A DNA stretch of 64,000 bases, taken from NCBI RefSeq assembly GCF_002005205.3, contig NZ_CP019702.2, positions 1,988,001 through 2,052,000 of the forward strand, written 5' to 3'. The notes below the pieces were generated by a model. The model saw only the letters and a program-made list of their open reading frames with translations. It did no database searches and was not told where the DNA came from. Both the position numbers and the translations under genes were made by a program. This document shows, piece after piece, positions 47,083 to 56,201 of this stretch. Origin of the DNA: Rhizobium rhizogenes (GTDB taxonomy: Bacteria; Pseudomonadota; Alphaproteobacteria; Rhizobiales; Rhizobiaceae). The stretch's first letter is position 1; each line of letters starts with the position of its first letter.

Positions 47083-48081
47083 ATGACTATTATCGATCGC
47101 CGCAATCTCCTCAAACTCTCCGCCATCGGCGCCGCAACGCTTGCCGCGCCGGCCTTCGTGCGCACGGCAAATGCCAGAACCCGTAGCCTCACGGTTGCCT
47201 CGCTGTTTGCCGATGACAAGCCCGAGACGAAAATCTGGGTGAAGATCAGCGAGCTGGTGGAGGCGAAGCTGCCCGGCCGTTTCCGTTTCAACATCGTCAA
47301 GAGCGGTGCGCTGGGCGGTGAAAAGGAAGTGGCGGAAAATATCCGCCTGGGATCGGTTCAGGCGAGCCTTTCGACAGTCTCCTCGCTCTCCGGCTGGGTG
47401 CCGGAACTGCAGATTCTCGATCTGCCTTTTCTGTTTCGCGATGCCGACCATGTGCGCAAGGTGGTGACGGGCGAGACTGGCACTGATCTGAAGACGAAGC
47501 TCGCCGCCCAGCAATTCATCGCCGCCGATTTCATCAATTACGGCGCACGCCATCTTCTGACCAAGGAGCCGGTCACCCGGCCGGAGCAGCTGGAAGGCAA
47601 GAAGATCCGCGTCATCCAGAGCCCGCTGCACACCAAGCTGTGGAGCGCCTTCGGCACCACCCCGGTCGGTATCCCGATCACCGAGACCTATAATGCGCTG
47701 GCAACCGGCGTGGCTGATGCCATGGATCTCACCAAGTCCGCTTATGCCGGCTTCAAGCTTTACGAGGTCGTGCCCTATCTGACGGAAACCGGCCACATCT
47801 GGGCTTCAGGCGTCGTCTATTACGGTGCGACCTTCTGGAACCAGCTGGACGACGAAGAGAAGAAGGTTCTCTTGGAAGCATCGAGCGAAGGCGCGCAATA
47901 TTTCAACCAGCTGATCGTTGAGGACGAAGTAAAGTCCGTTGAGCTTGCGCTCTCCAAGGGCGGCAAGGTGCTGCAGCCGGAAGCGCTGGACGAATGGCGC
48001 AAGGGCGCGCAGGGCGTCTGGCAGGATTTCTCCGGCATTGTTGGCGGCATCGAGAAGATACAGGCTGTGCAGTCGGCCTGA
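47083..48081 (+). CDS. TRAP transporter substrate-binding protein (DctP family, Tat-type signal)
   Basis: A 332-residue DctP-family protein. The N-terminus has a twin-arginine-like signal (DRRNLLKLSAIGAATLAAPAFVRTANA), suggesting export by Tat. The ligand-anchoring arginine is in LEGKKIRVIQSPLHTKLWSAFG, with the family segment VGIPITETYNALATGVADAMD. It follows the permease after 16 bp and ends the operon before a strong terminator. Ligand probably an organic acid or sulfonate. Confidence 0.92.
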   Translation: MTIIDRRNLLKLSAIGAATLAAPAFVRTANARTRSLTVASLFADDKPETKIWVKISELVEAKLPGRFRFNIVKSGALGGEKEVAENIRLGSVQASLSTVSSLSGWVPELQILDLPFLFRDADHVRKVVTGETGTDLKTKLAAQQFIAADFINYGARHLLTKEPVTRPEQLEGKKIRVIQSPLHTKLWSAFGTTPVGIPITETYNALATGVADAMDLTKSAYAGFKLYEVVPYLTETGHIWASGVVYYGATFWNQLDDEEKKVLLEASSEGAQYFNQLIVEDEVKSVELALSKGGKVLQPEALDEWRKGAQGVWQDFSGIVGGIEKIQAVQSA

Positions 48082-48103
48082 TAATACGGCCCATCAAAAT
48101 CAG

Positions 48104-48143
48104 GAAACCCCGTGCGTCCTTCGGGCCCACGGGGTTTCTTTTG
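48104..48143 (+). terminator. Rho-independent terminator of the SsuD-like/TRAP operon
   Basis: AAACCCCGTG and CACGGGGTTT pair around a 13-base loop, followed by CTTTTG. It lies 22 bp past the TRAP binding-protein stop. Confidence 0.88.
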
Positions 48144-48150
48144 TTCGGTA

Positions 48151-49401
48151 TCAGTGCGAAGCGCCGGAGCCGCCAACGGCAACGATGGAGTAAGGCTGGC
48201 CTTCCACCGCAAGCGTGCGGGTTTCCTTCAGGCTTTCCGCATCCACCACGCGCACCAGCGAATGGCGTGGATCGGAAATTGCGACCTGCCCGTCGGCAAC
48301 GGCGAGACGCGGACGCGGATCGCGCCAATGGCCATCCTTGCTGTAGGGTTCGGTGACCTTCGCCTTGCGGGTGATGGCGCCTTCCAGCACGTCAAGCACA
48401 TGCAGGTCGCCATCTTCCGTCAGGATATAGGCATTGCGCGGATTGGCGGGGTCGAGGATGAAATCGACGCGCCGGGTCGGCAGTTCGACAAGGCGGAAGG
48501 CGTCCTTGCTGTCAGGATCGATCAGGACGACCTTGTCCTCACCGTAGTTTCCAAGGAAAAACTGCATGGATTTGCCGCCGAGCAGCGTGCCGGTATAGGC
48601 TTTCGGGAAATCTTCCGGATAGGCCAGCATTTCGAGCTTCGGGCCATCCGTGCCGCCCGGCCGGGCAACGAGAATGCCTTCCTTGCAGCCAAAGGCCGCA
48701 AGCCGTGCGGATGTCGCCTCGCCGTGCAGATCGGTGCATGTCGCCTGTTCACCAACCTGCTTGCCTTCCCTGTCAAGAACGCGCAGCCCGATGCGGGGCG
48801 GCAGCGTGTCGGGTTTGGTTTCGATCTGCGTGTTGGGTACGGATACCAGAACGTAACGGCCCATCGTCACTGCCACGCCGTGATGCGGGGCGGTCGTATC
48901 GACGGTGCGGACCTTTGCCTTGCCGTCCAGCAGGGCGGCCTCATCGATGATTTCAGCCTTGCCGCCACGGTCGTAGAACAGGATGGCATGGTCATCGTGG
49001 GGCACGACGTGGAACGGGCGTTTGCCTTCGAAGGTAACGGGCAGCAGCGCTGTATCTTCCACATCCAGATCGCGGTGTTCACCGTGGTCGGAAAAGACGA
49101 TGCCGGTCTTGATCACATGCACGATATCCGAATCTGACTGTGTGGCGAAAACAGTCTTGCCTGATGCGCTGGCGGTCAGCGCCGCATAGCCCTTCAGGTC
49201 GTAGCGTTCGAGTTCCTTGCCGGTTTCGAAATTGATCGCGCGCACCACCGGCTGGGTGTGATCGGCAATGAAGAGACGCCATTCCTTGACGCTGTCGCCG
49301 CTTTCTTCCGCCTGCGCCACGCCAGAGGCGAGCGGCAGGGTGAGGGCAAGGCACGTGGCAAGCGCGCTCATGCCAAGGTGCTGTTGAAGGGAAAATCTCA
49401 T
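48151..49401 (-). CDS. aztD: Periplasmic zinc metallochaperone, AztD-like
   Basis: A 416-residue exported protein with a signal peptide (about 1-32, VAQA-EES). The mature part is a beta-propeller-like series (WRLFIADHTQPVVRAINFETGKELERYDLKGYAALTASASGKTVFATQ; GDLHVLDVLEGAITRKAKV; DPRHSLVRVVDAESL). His/Asp-rich segments EHRDLDVED, HVVPHDDH and APHHGVAV could bind zinc. AztD proteins deliver zinc to cluster A-I binding proteins. A Zur-box-like palindrome 67 bp upstream supports zinc-responsive expression. No AztABC genes are adjacent. The ATG at 49401 follows GGAAGGA. Confidence 0.83.
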   Translation of the reverse strand: MRFSLQQHLGMSALATCLALTLPLASGVAQAEESGDSVKEWRLFIADHTQPVVRAINFETGKELERYDLKGYAALTASASGKTVFATQSDSDIVHVIKTGIVFSDHGEHRDLDVEDTALLPVTFEGKRPFHVVPHDDHAILFYDRGGKAEIIDEAALLDGKAKVRTVDTTAPHHGVAVTMGRYVLVSVPNTQIETKPDTLPPRIGLRVLDREGKQVGEQATCTDLHGEATSARLAAFGCKEGILVARPGGTDGPKLEMLAYPEDFPKAYTGTLLGGKSMQFFLGNYGEDKVVLIDPDSKDAFRLVELPTRRVDFILDPANPRNAYILTEDGDLHVLDVLEGAITRKAKVTEPYSKDGHWRDPRPRLAVADGQVAISDPRHSLVRVVDAESLKETRTLAVEGQPYSIVAVGGSGASH

Positions 49402-49467
49402 GGTGTTCCTTCCAGACGTTATCATCCCCGTGCGGATACGAACCGGTATCGGTTCTGAAGGATGATT

Positions 49468-49485
49468 GTAATGTTATTACGTTAC
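49468..49485. promoter_or_regulatory. Zur-box-like palindrome upstream of aztD
   Basis: GTAATGTTATTACGTTAC closely matches the alphaproteobacterial Zur operator (GTAATGTTATAACATTAC-like, from memory). A second partial match (GTATTAGCATTACG) lies at 49494-49507. Expected effect: derepression of aztD when zinc is scarce. Confidence 0.8.
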
Positions 49486-49637
49486 GAGATTGCGTATTAG
49501 CATTACGTGCGGGTGCGATGTCAACCGATGCCGACGTCTTGGTACGGAAAAATCTGGATGGGGGCCGTGAGGCGGGGGAGGGAGGCGGGCGACGCTTCAG
49601 CGTCAGGCCGTATTTCCCGAAGGGCGGTAAAGCCGAA

Positions 49638-49670
49638 TAAAAAAGGCAGGCGCATCGCTGCGCCTGCCTC
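49638..49670 (-). terminator. Rho-independent terminator of the aldehyde dehydrogenase gene
   Basis: On the minus strand GGCAGGCGCA-GCGA-TGCGCCTGCC is a perfect 10-bp stem followed by TTTTTTATTC, just after the stop at 49679. Confidence 0.93.
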
Positions 49671-49678
49671 CATCAGTT

Positions 49679-51190
49679 TTAGCGGATATCATCAGGCAGA
49701 ACATCCGAAGGAATGTTCTGGTAGGAAACCGGGCGCATGAAGCGGCGGATCGACATGGTGCCAACAGAGGTTGCGCCGAAGTTCGTCGATGCCGGGTAAG
49801 GGCCGCCATGAACCATGGCTTCGGAGACTTCCACGCCGGTCGGGAAACCGTTGGCGAGAACGCGGCCGGCCTTGCGCTCAAGGATCGGCAGCAGCTTGCG
49901 GCCAAGCTCGGCGTCGCCGGCATCCAGATGCAGCGTTGCGGTCAACTGGCCTTCGAAGCTCTTTGCCACTTCCAGCATTTCTTCCGGGCTATCGACCGTC
50001 ACGATGAGGCCGAGCGGTCCGAAGACTTCTTCGGCAAGAGCGTGGTTGGCAACCCAGTCCTTGCCGGAAACCCGGTACAGATATGGCGTTGCATTGCGCA
50101 GGTTGCAGGTGGTGGTCAGCACGTCGCGCACGCCGTTGCCGGCGGCGATACGGTCGCGGCCGTCGCGATAGGCGGCGGCGATGCCGTCGGTCAGCATGAC
50201 CTGCGGGCCGACTTCGGAAAGCGCGGCACGTGCGGTTTCAGCAACCGCATCCGCCTGCTCGGAGAGAATGACGGCGATGCCGGGATTGGTGCAGAACTGG
50301 CCCGCACCCATGGTCAGCGAACCGGCCCAGCCCTTGGCGATGGCCTCGCCGCGAGCGGAAACGGCCTCCGGCAGCAGGAACATCGGGTTCACGGAGCCGA
50401 GTTCGCCGAAGAAGGGGATCGGCTCGGGACGCTGGGCGCAGAGATCGAACAGCGCGCGGCCGCCGGCGAGCGAACCGGTGAAACCGACCGCCTTGATGCG
50501 CGGATGCTGCACGAGCGCGGAACCGACATCGCGGCGGCCGCCCTGGATCAGCGAGAAGACGCCGGGATGCAAATTGTGCTTCTTGACGGCGGCGAGAACG
50601 GCTTCGGCAACGATTTCGCCGGTGCCGGGATGGGCGGAATGGCCCTTGACGACGACGGGGCAGCCGGCGGCCAAAGCAGCAGCGGTGTCACCACCGGCCG
50701 TGGAGAAGGCGAGCGGGAAGTTCGACGCGCCGAAGACGGCGACGGGGCCGATCGGGCGCTGCATCAGGCGGATATCCGGGCGCGGCAGCGGCTGGCGATC
50801 CGGCAGCGCTTCGTCGTGGCGGCGGTCGAGATAGTCGCCCTTGCGGATATGCGATGCAAAAAGGCGGAGCTGGCCAACGGTGCGGCCACGTTCGCCCTGC
50901 AGGCGTCCTGCGGGCAGGCCGGTCTCGGACGAGCCGATTTCGGTGATGGCGTCGGCGCGTGCTTCGATCTCATCGGCGATGGTGTCGAGGAATGCGGCGC
51001 GCTCTTCGCGGGTGGTGTAGCCGTAGCTCCAGAAGGCTTCTTCAGCAGCTTCGGCAGCCTTGTTCACCAGATCGACCGTGCCGACCGAAAAATCGAAAGC
51101 CTCGCCATGTGCAGGCTCGCTGCGGAATTTTGCTTCCGTTGCGACCCATTCTCCTGCAACCAGATGTTTGCCGTGCGGCTTGAAACTCAT
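49679..51190 (-). CDS. Aldehyde dehydrogenase, 2-oxoglutarate-semialdehyde (2,5-dioxovalerate) dehydrogenase type
   Basis: A 503-residue NAD(P)-dependent ALDH. Catalytic residues: C300 (GAGQFCTNPG), E263 (FFGELGSVNP) and oxyanion N157 (FGASNFPLAFS). The FGASNFP, KGHSAHPGTGE and ELGSVNPMFLLP segments mark the 2,5-dioxovalerate dehydrogenase subgroup that ends oxidative uronate, pentose or hydroxyproline pathways by making 2-oxoglutarate. The ATG at 51190 gives family length. It is monocistronic, near but not in the sugar-acid operon starting at 51.8 kb. Confidence 0.88.
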   Translation of the reverse strand: MSFKPHGKHLVAGEWVATEAKFRSEPAHGEAFDFSVGTVDLVNKAAEAAEEAFWSYGYTTREERAAFLDTIADEIEARADAITEIGSSETGLPAGRLQGERGRTVGQLRLFASHIRKGDYLDRRHDEALPDRQPLPRPDIRLMQRPIGPVAVFGASNFPLAFSTAGGDTAAALAAGCPVVVKGHSAHPGTGEIVAEAVLAAVKKHNLHPGVFSLIQGGRRDVGSALVQHPRIKAVGFTGSLAGGRALFDLCAQRPEPIPFFGELGSVNPMFLLPEAVSARGEAIAKGWAGSLTMGAGQFCTNPGIAVILSEQADAVAETARAALSEVGPQVMLTDGIAAAYRDGRDRIAAGNGVRDVLTTTCNLRNATPYLYRVSGKDWVANHALAEEVFGPLGLIVTVDSPEEMLEVAKSFEGQLTATLHLDAGDAELGRKLLPILERKAGRVLANGFPTGVEVSEAMVHGGPYPASTNFGATSVGTMSIRRFMRPVSYQNIPSDVLPDDIR

Positions 51191-51432
51191 TGTGCTCTTC
51201 CCTGAAAATCTGATCCTGCGTGGAAAATCCACCCGACACCGCGACATGGACCGAAAGGCGACAGCACAAACGCCATCAGCCGCGATCCTCGCCCGGTTGC
51301 CTTCTGCCTTAGCCCGTGCGGGGCCTGAGCGAAAGCCGGTTTCTCAACTATTTGACCAAAAAGTGTGATTAATTGGGCGAGACGTGAAAAACACCCGCTT
51401 CCGTTTACGCGCACGGCGTTTTATATGACGTC

Positions 51433-51786
51433 ATGATGACAAATAGACTTCCGAAATACATCGCCTGGTCGGTTTTTCTGCTGATCGTGATCGTTACAAT
51501 CTGTCCGATAGGCTTTCGGCCTCACACGCTGACGACGGTGGGGATAGACCGTGCCGCCGCCTTCGCTTTCTGCTCGGCGGCTTTCGTGTTTGCCTATCCG
51601 CGCCACTGGCTCGCCGTCATCGTTGCGGGTATCACTGCGGCTTTTGGTATCGAGGCGCTGCAGTTTCTGTCGCCCACACGGCATCCGCATCTGATGGACG
51701 CCGCGGTGAAAGCCGCCGGCGCCATAGCCGGTGGGCTTTTCACCATTACCTGTCTGCTGTTCAGGGGGCGACTGACCGCCGGCTGA
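51433..51786 (+). CDS. VanZ-like small membrane protein
   Basis: A 117-residue hydrophobic protein with about four membrane helices. The C-terminal half (FGIEALQFLSPTRHPHLMDAAVKAAGAIAGGL) matches the VanZ-family pattern E-x2-Q-x4-P-x-R-x5-D-x8-G-x3-G. Function of most VanZ-like proteins is unknown. A start one codon later is equally possible. It stands alone between divergent-strand neighbours. Confidence 0.72.
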   Translation: MMTNRLPKYIAWSVFLLIVIVTICPIGFRPHTLTTVGIDRAAAFAFCSAAFVFAYPRHWLAVIVAGITAAFGIEALQFLSPTRHPHLMDAAVKAAGAIAGGLFTITCLLFRGRLTAG

Positions 51787-51813
51787 CGGGAAGCCTGCGA
51801 TCAATAATCTTGC

Positions 51814-53022
51814 TCAGCCTTGCCTGTTCGCCAGCCCGAAACGGCCATGCGACAGGGTGCGCTCTATGCCACGCAGCTCTGCCAGCCCTTTCAGCCGGCC
51901 GATGGCGGGATAACCGGGCTGCGCCCCGCGCGTCAGGTCGTCGAGGATTTCCTGCCCGTGATCGGGCCGCATCGGAATGGTGTGGTCTTCACGGCCTTCG
52001 GCGCGACGGCGGGTTTCCTCCGACAGAAGTGCGGCGATGACGGCGACCATATCGGTGCCGCCTTCCAGATGTTCATCCTCGAAGAAGGAGCAGGGCACGG
52101 TATCGGTGTCACGCGTCACATTGCGCAGATGCACGAAATGGATGCGATCGGCAAAACGGCTGGCGATGAAGGGCAGGTCGTTATCCGCCCGAGCGCCGAG
52201 CGAGCCGGTGCAGAGCGTCACGCCATTGGCGCGGCTATCGACCTGCGACAGCATATGGGCGTAGTCGTCTTCCGTTGAGAGAATACGCGGCAGGCCGAGC
52301 AGCGGCCATGGCGGATCATCACCATGGGCGCAGATGTTGATGCCCACTTCCTCGGCAACCGGTGTCACCTCGGAGAGAAAATCGATCAGGTTCTGCTGCA
52401 GCCTTTCACGGTTGACGCCGTGATAGGAGCGCAGTTTTTCGAGCAACTGGGCGAGTGTATAACCATCCGCCGAGCCGGGCAGGCCAGCGCCGATATTGCG
52501 CCCGAGCGCGGTGATTTTTGTATCCGGCATGTCGGCGAAGCGTTTTGCCGCCTCCTCCAGCAGCCAGTCCGGATAGTCGGCCCTGGCATCTGGACGTTTC
52601 AGAATATGAATGTCGAAGGCGGCGAAATCGGGAAGATCGAAGCGCATCGCCTTTGCGCCGTGTCTGGTTTCCCAGCGCAGATCGGTGCGGGTCCAGTCCA
52701 GCACCGGCATGAAATTATAGCAGACGGTGCGGATGCCTGAAGCGGAGAGGCGAAGCAGGGTTTCCTGCCAGTTGGCGATGTGATTTTTCCAATCCCCGGT
52801 CTGGGTCTTGATATCTTCGGAGACGGGCACGCTTTCCACCACGTCCCAATAAAGCCCTCCGGCCCTGATCGCCTCATGCCGTTTGGTGATTTCGTCCACC
52901 GGCCAGACATCGCCGGTGGCGATGTGGTGCAACGCGCTGACGATGCCTTCCGCGCCCGCCTGAGCCGCATCCTGAACCGTGACCTTGTCGACCGGGCCGA
53001 ACCAGCGCCATGTATGTCTCAT
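51814..53022 (-). CDS. uxuA: D-mannonate dehydratase (UxuA)
   Basis: A 402-residue TIM-barrel metalloenzyme converting D-mannonate to 2-keto-3-deoxygluconate. It has the family start MRHTWRWFGPVDKVTVQDAAQAGAEGIVSALHHI, the segment ICAHGDDPPWPLLGLPRILSTEDDY and CTGSLGARADNDL. Last gene of the leftward TRAP operon. Its usual partner fructuronate reductase (UxuB) is absent here; the adjacent zinc dehydrogenase may feed the pathway instead. Confidence 0.94.
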   Translation of the reverse strand: MRHTWRWFGPVDKVTVQDAAQAGAEGIVSALHHIATGDVWPVDEITKRHEAIRAGGLYWDVVESVPVSEDIKTQTGDWKNHIANWQETLLRLSASGIRTVCYNFMPVLDWTRTDLRWETRHGAKAMRFDLPDFAAFDIHILKRPDARADYPDWLLEEAAKRFADMPDTKITALGRNIGAGLPGSADGYTLAQLLEKLRSYHGVNRERLQQNLIDFLSEVTPVAEEVGINICAHGDDPPWPLLGLPRILSTEDDYAHMLSQVDSRANGVTLCTGSLGARADNDLPFIASRFADRIHFVHLRNVTRDTDTVPCSFFEDEHLEGGTDMVAVIAALLSEETRRRAEGREDHTIPMRPDHGQEILDDLTRGAQPGYPAIGRLKGLAELRGIERTLSHGRFGLANRQG

Positions 53023-53038
53023 CTTAAATCCTCAAATA

Positions 53039-54085
53039 TCAGTCTGCTGAAAATGTCAGTTGCACCTTGCAGGCGGCGGAGCGATCTCCGGCCTGTTCAA
53101 ACGCTGCTTTCGCCTCGCCAAGCGGGAAGCTGTGGGAAATGATCGGCCGCACATCGATCCCGCGCGTGGAGATAAGCCCGGCGGCGATGGCGAATTCATC
53201 ATGGAAACGCTGCGAGCCGCGCCAGAGGATTTCCTTGCCCACCAATGCATTGAGCGGAATGGTGATGTCGCCGGTGACTCCCACCTGCACGATGGTGCCG
53301 CGCGGGCGCACGCAGGCAAAGGCGGTGCGAAGCGCGGGTGCTGCGGCGGAGCAATCGAAAATGACGTCGAAATACCCCTTGTTTTCCTGGTAGGGCAAAA
53401 GCGCCTCGATGTCCTTTGCGACATTGATGGTGCGGTCGGCACCCATGGCGGGTGCGCGTTCCAGCGCGGCATCGGTGAGATCGGTCGCGACGATGGTGCC
53501 GGCGCCGGCATGGCGGGCAGCGGCAATGGTCAGGAGGCCGATGGGACCGGCGCCGGTGACCAGCACCTTCGCACCTGTCAGATCGCCGCCTTGCGCGACG
53601 GCATGCAGGCAGACGGCGAGCGGTTCGGTGCAGGCGGCCTCGGCGGGCGAGGTCGCGTCTGAAAATGTTGCGCATTGTTTTGCCGGAACCACCAGCCGGT
53701 CGCGGAACATGCCCTGTTCATGCGGCAGGCGCATGGCACTGCCCATGAAGCGCATCTCGAGGCAATGGATCGGCTGACCCTTCAGGCAGAACTGGCAATG
53801 GCCGCAGGGCTGCGACGGATTGACGGCGACGAGCTGGCCGATGGCAAGCCCGCTGACACCAGCGCCCAAAACCGCGACACGGCCGGATGCCTCGTGGCCG
53901 CAGATGATCGGCTCGCGCACCCGCACCGGGCCGAAACCGCCATCCTGATAATAATGCAGATCGGAGCCGCAGATGCCGCCTGCGGCCATGGTGAGCAGCA
54001 CTTCACCGGGGCCGGGAGCCACAAGCTCCTGCGTTTCGACGCGGATGTCCTTAACGCCGTGTAGACGTGCCACGCGTGTCTGCAT
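53039..54085 (-). CDS. Zinc-dependent sugar-acid dehydrogenase (L-idonate 5-dehydrogenase-like)
   Basis: A 348-residue medium-chain dehydrogenase. Catalytic zinc motifs: GGICGSDLHYY and CGHEASGRV; structural zinc cysteines CGHCQFCLKGQPIHC; NAD-binding VLVTGAGPIGLL. Closest by pattern to L-idonate 5-dehydrogenase, but related enzymes oxidise L-gulonate or other polyols. It lies 16 bp upstream of uxuA and 72 bp after the TRAP permease. Possible job: oxidation of an imported aldonate to a keto-acid entering the uxuA route. Confidence 0.86.
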   Translation of the reverse strand: MQTRVARLHGVKDIRVETQELVAPGPGEVLLTMAAGGICGSDLHYYQDGGFGPVRVREPIICGHEASGRVAVLGAGVSGLAIGQLVAVNPSQPCGHCQFCLKGQPIHCLEMRFMGSAMRLPHEQGMFRDRLVVPAKQCATFSDATSPAEAACTEPLAVCLHAVAQGGDLTGAKVLVTGAGPIGLLTIAAARHAGAGTIVATDLTDAALERAPAMGADRTINVAKDIEALLPYQENKGYFDVIFDCSAAAPALRTAFACVRPRGTIVQVGVTGDITIPLNALVGKEILWRGSQRFHDEFAIAAGLISTRGIDVRPIISHSFPLGEAKAAFEQAGDRSAACKVQLTFSAD

Positions 54086-54157
54086 GACGATGCCCTCATT
54101 TATGGGTGTTTTATGGATGGACCCGCGCGGGAAACCGCGCGGGCAATGATGTTTTCG

Positions 54158-55564
54158 TCAGCGGATCAGGCCCATTTCGGTCGGCAGCCACAGCGTGATG
54201 GCCGGAACGAAGGTGATCAGCAGCAGCGCTATGAACAGCGGCACCAGCCAAGGTAGAATGGCCATCGTCGTGCGCTCGACGGAGAGTTTCGCCACACGCG
54301 AGAGCACGAACAGCACCATACCGAGCGGCGGGTGCAGCAGCCCTATCATCAGGTTGAGCGTGATGATCAGGCCGAAATGTACCGGGTCGATGTTGAATTG
54401 CAGCACCAGCGGCAACAGGATCGGCACGAGGATGGTGATCGCCGCGATCGTATCGAGGAAGCAGCCGACGAACAGCATCAGGAGATTGACCAGCACGAGG
54501 AAAATCCACTTGCTGTCGGTGATCGTCAGGATCGCCGCCGACAGAAGCTGTGCGGCCTGACTGACGGTCAGCAGCCATGCGAAGACGGAGGCGGCCGCGA
54601 CGATGAAGAGCACCGAAGCGGTCGTTTCGATGGTGTCGAAGGTCGATTTTGCCAGCGTCTTGAAGGTCATCGTCCGGTAACGGACAAGGCCGAGGAACAG
54701 CGACCACAGAACAGCGGCAACGGCTGCCTCCGTTGGCGTGAACCAGCCCATGGTCATGCCGCCGATCAGGATGACAGGCGTCATCAGCGCCATCACGGCG
54801 GAGAAGTCGAAATACCAGTCGCAGGCGAGCAGGATGACCAGCACGATCAGGATCGACAGGTTGAGCGACAGGCCGAATGCCGTGAGGATATAGATGCCGA
54901 GCGGCACCATCATGACGACGAGGACTTCAAGAGATGCGCCGAAGATGGTTCTGAGATTGAACGGCGTATCGGAGCCCCAGCCCTTGATATAGGCGAAGAC
55001 CGCAACCGTGATCATCATCAGAAGCGTCATGACGACGCCCGGGACGATACCGGCCATGAACAGTGCGCCGATCGAGACATTCGCCATCATGCCGTAGATG
55101 ACGAAGGGCAGCGATGGCGGGAAGATCGGCCCGAGCGTTGCGGAGGCGGCGGTGACGCCGACGGCCGCTTCGACCGGATAACCATGGTCCTTCATGGCCT
55201 TGATTTCGATGGTGCCGATGCCGGCGGCATCGGCAAGTGCGGTGCCGGACATGCCGGAAAAGATCACCGAACCGATGATGTTGACCTGTGCGAGACCACC
55301 CTTCATCCAGCCGACCAGCGCGACCGCAAAGGAATAGATGCGTCCAGTCACCCCCGCCGTGTTCATGAGATTGCCGGCAAGGATGAAGAAGGGAACGGCC
55401 AGAAGCGGGAAGCTTTCCACACCGGCGATCAGGCGCTGCGCCGCGATGATATCAGGCGCGACGTTGTAAAATACGATGTAGAGCAAGGAGGCCGAGGCCA
55501 TGGAAATGGCGACCGGCAGGCCGATCAGCATCAGCAGAAGAAATGAGCCGATAAGAAGCAGCAT
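54158..55564 (-). CDS. TRAP transporter large permease (DctM)
   Basis: A 468-residue membrane protein of the DctM family, somewhat longer than typical (about 430) by an extended middle loop (about 225-265). Motifs: LLAVPFFILAGNLMNTAGVTGRIYSFAVALVGWMKGGLAQVNIIGSVIFSGMSGTALADAAGIGTIEIKAMKDHGYP and MLFVGCFLDTIAAITILVPILLPLV. Works with the DctQ gene ending 4 bp upstream. Confidence 0.94.
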   Translation of the reverse strand: MLLLIGSFLLLMLIGLPVAISMASASLLYIVFYNVAPDIIAAQRLIAGVESFPLLAVPFFILAGNLMNTAGVTGRIYSFAVALVGWMKGGLAQVNIIGSVIFSGMSGTALADAAGIGTIEIKAMKDHGYPVEAAVGVTAASATLGPIFPPSLPFVIYGMMANVSIGALFMAGIVPGVVMTLLMMITVAVFAYIKGWGSDTPFNLRTIFGASLEVLVVMMVPLGIYILTAFGLSLNLSILIVLVILLACDWYFDFSAVMALMTPVILIGGMTMGWFTPTEAAVAAVLWSLFLGLVRYRTMTFKTLAKSTFDTIETTASVLFIVAAASVFAWLLTVSQAAQLLSAAILTITDSKWIFLVLVNLLMLFVGCFLDTIAAITILVPILLPLVLQFNIDPVHFGLIITLNLMIGLLHPPLGMVLFVLSRVAKLSVERTTMAILPWLVPLFIALLLITFVPAITLWLPTEMGLIR

Positions 55565-55568
55565 CTGA

Positions 55569-56141
55569 TCAATCCCCCGCGCTCTGGAATTCTTCGGGCC
55601 GTTCCAGAACGGAATAGCCTCGCTGCATATTGGCGATGAACACCTGCACCGACCGGAAGAACATCAAGACAAATGCCGCCAGAACCGTGTAGAAAACGAT
55701 GTTGCGCGGCAGCGCCACGGTGACCATTTCCTCATCCGCGACAATTTCCAGATAACGCCACATCAGCCAGGACGTGTAGGCGAAGAACAGGATGCGCAGC
55801 ACATCGACAAGGATCGACATGGCGCGGGCCACCTGCGGTGGCACATAGTGATAAAGCACATCCACCTGAATGTGGCGCGACATGCGCACGCACATGACGG
55901 ACCCCAAAAACACCACGCCGATCAGGCAGTTGACGGCGATTTCTTCCGTCCAGGCGTAACTGTTGTTGAGCACGTAGCGGGTGAAGAACTGAAGGAACAC
56001 GCAGCCCGTCATCAGCCAGAAAAGGCCGAGCGTGACCCAGTCCTCGAATGAATAGACCTTGAGATCGACCTCGGGCGGCGCCTCATCGAACGTATGGGCG
56101 AGTTCCTCAGGCGTGACCTGAGTATGGATTTCCTGCGACAT
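55569..56141 (-). CDS. TRAP transporter small permease (DctQ)
   Basis: A 190-residue four-helix membrane protein: LGLFWLMTGCVFLQFFTRYVLNNSYAWTEEIAVNCLIGVVFLGSVMCVRMSRHIQVDVLYHYVPPQVARAM is the DctQ hallmark. The cytoplasmic N-terminus is acidic. It sits between DctP and DctM genes of the same operon. Confidence 0.93.
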   Translation of the reverse strand: MSQEIHTQVTPEELAHTFDEAPPEVDLKVYSFEDWVTLGLFWLMTGCVFLQFFTRYVLNNSYAWTEEIAVNCLIGVVFLGSVMCVRMSRHIQVDVLYHYVPPQVARAMSILVDVLRILFFAYTSWLMWRYLEIVADEEMVTVALPRNIVFYTVLAAFVLMFFRSVQVFIANMQRGYSVLERPEEFQSAGD

Positions 56142-56201
56142 TGAGATATCCCGTCTGGAGAGAAAGGGCGGTGCGGCAAAGAAGCCGCACCGGATCTTGG
56201 C

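Noticed and set aside
45156..47300. 714-codon leftward open frame opposite the TRAP permease
   Set aside because: Composition (Arg/Gln/Glu/His rich, no hydrophobic core) is typical of antisense frames of GC-rich membrane-protein genes; the plus strand has an unmistakable DctQ-DctM fusion.
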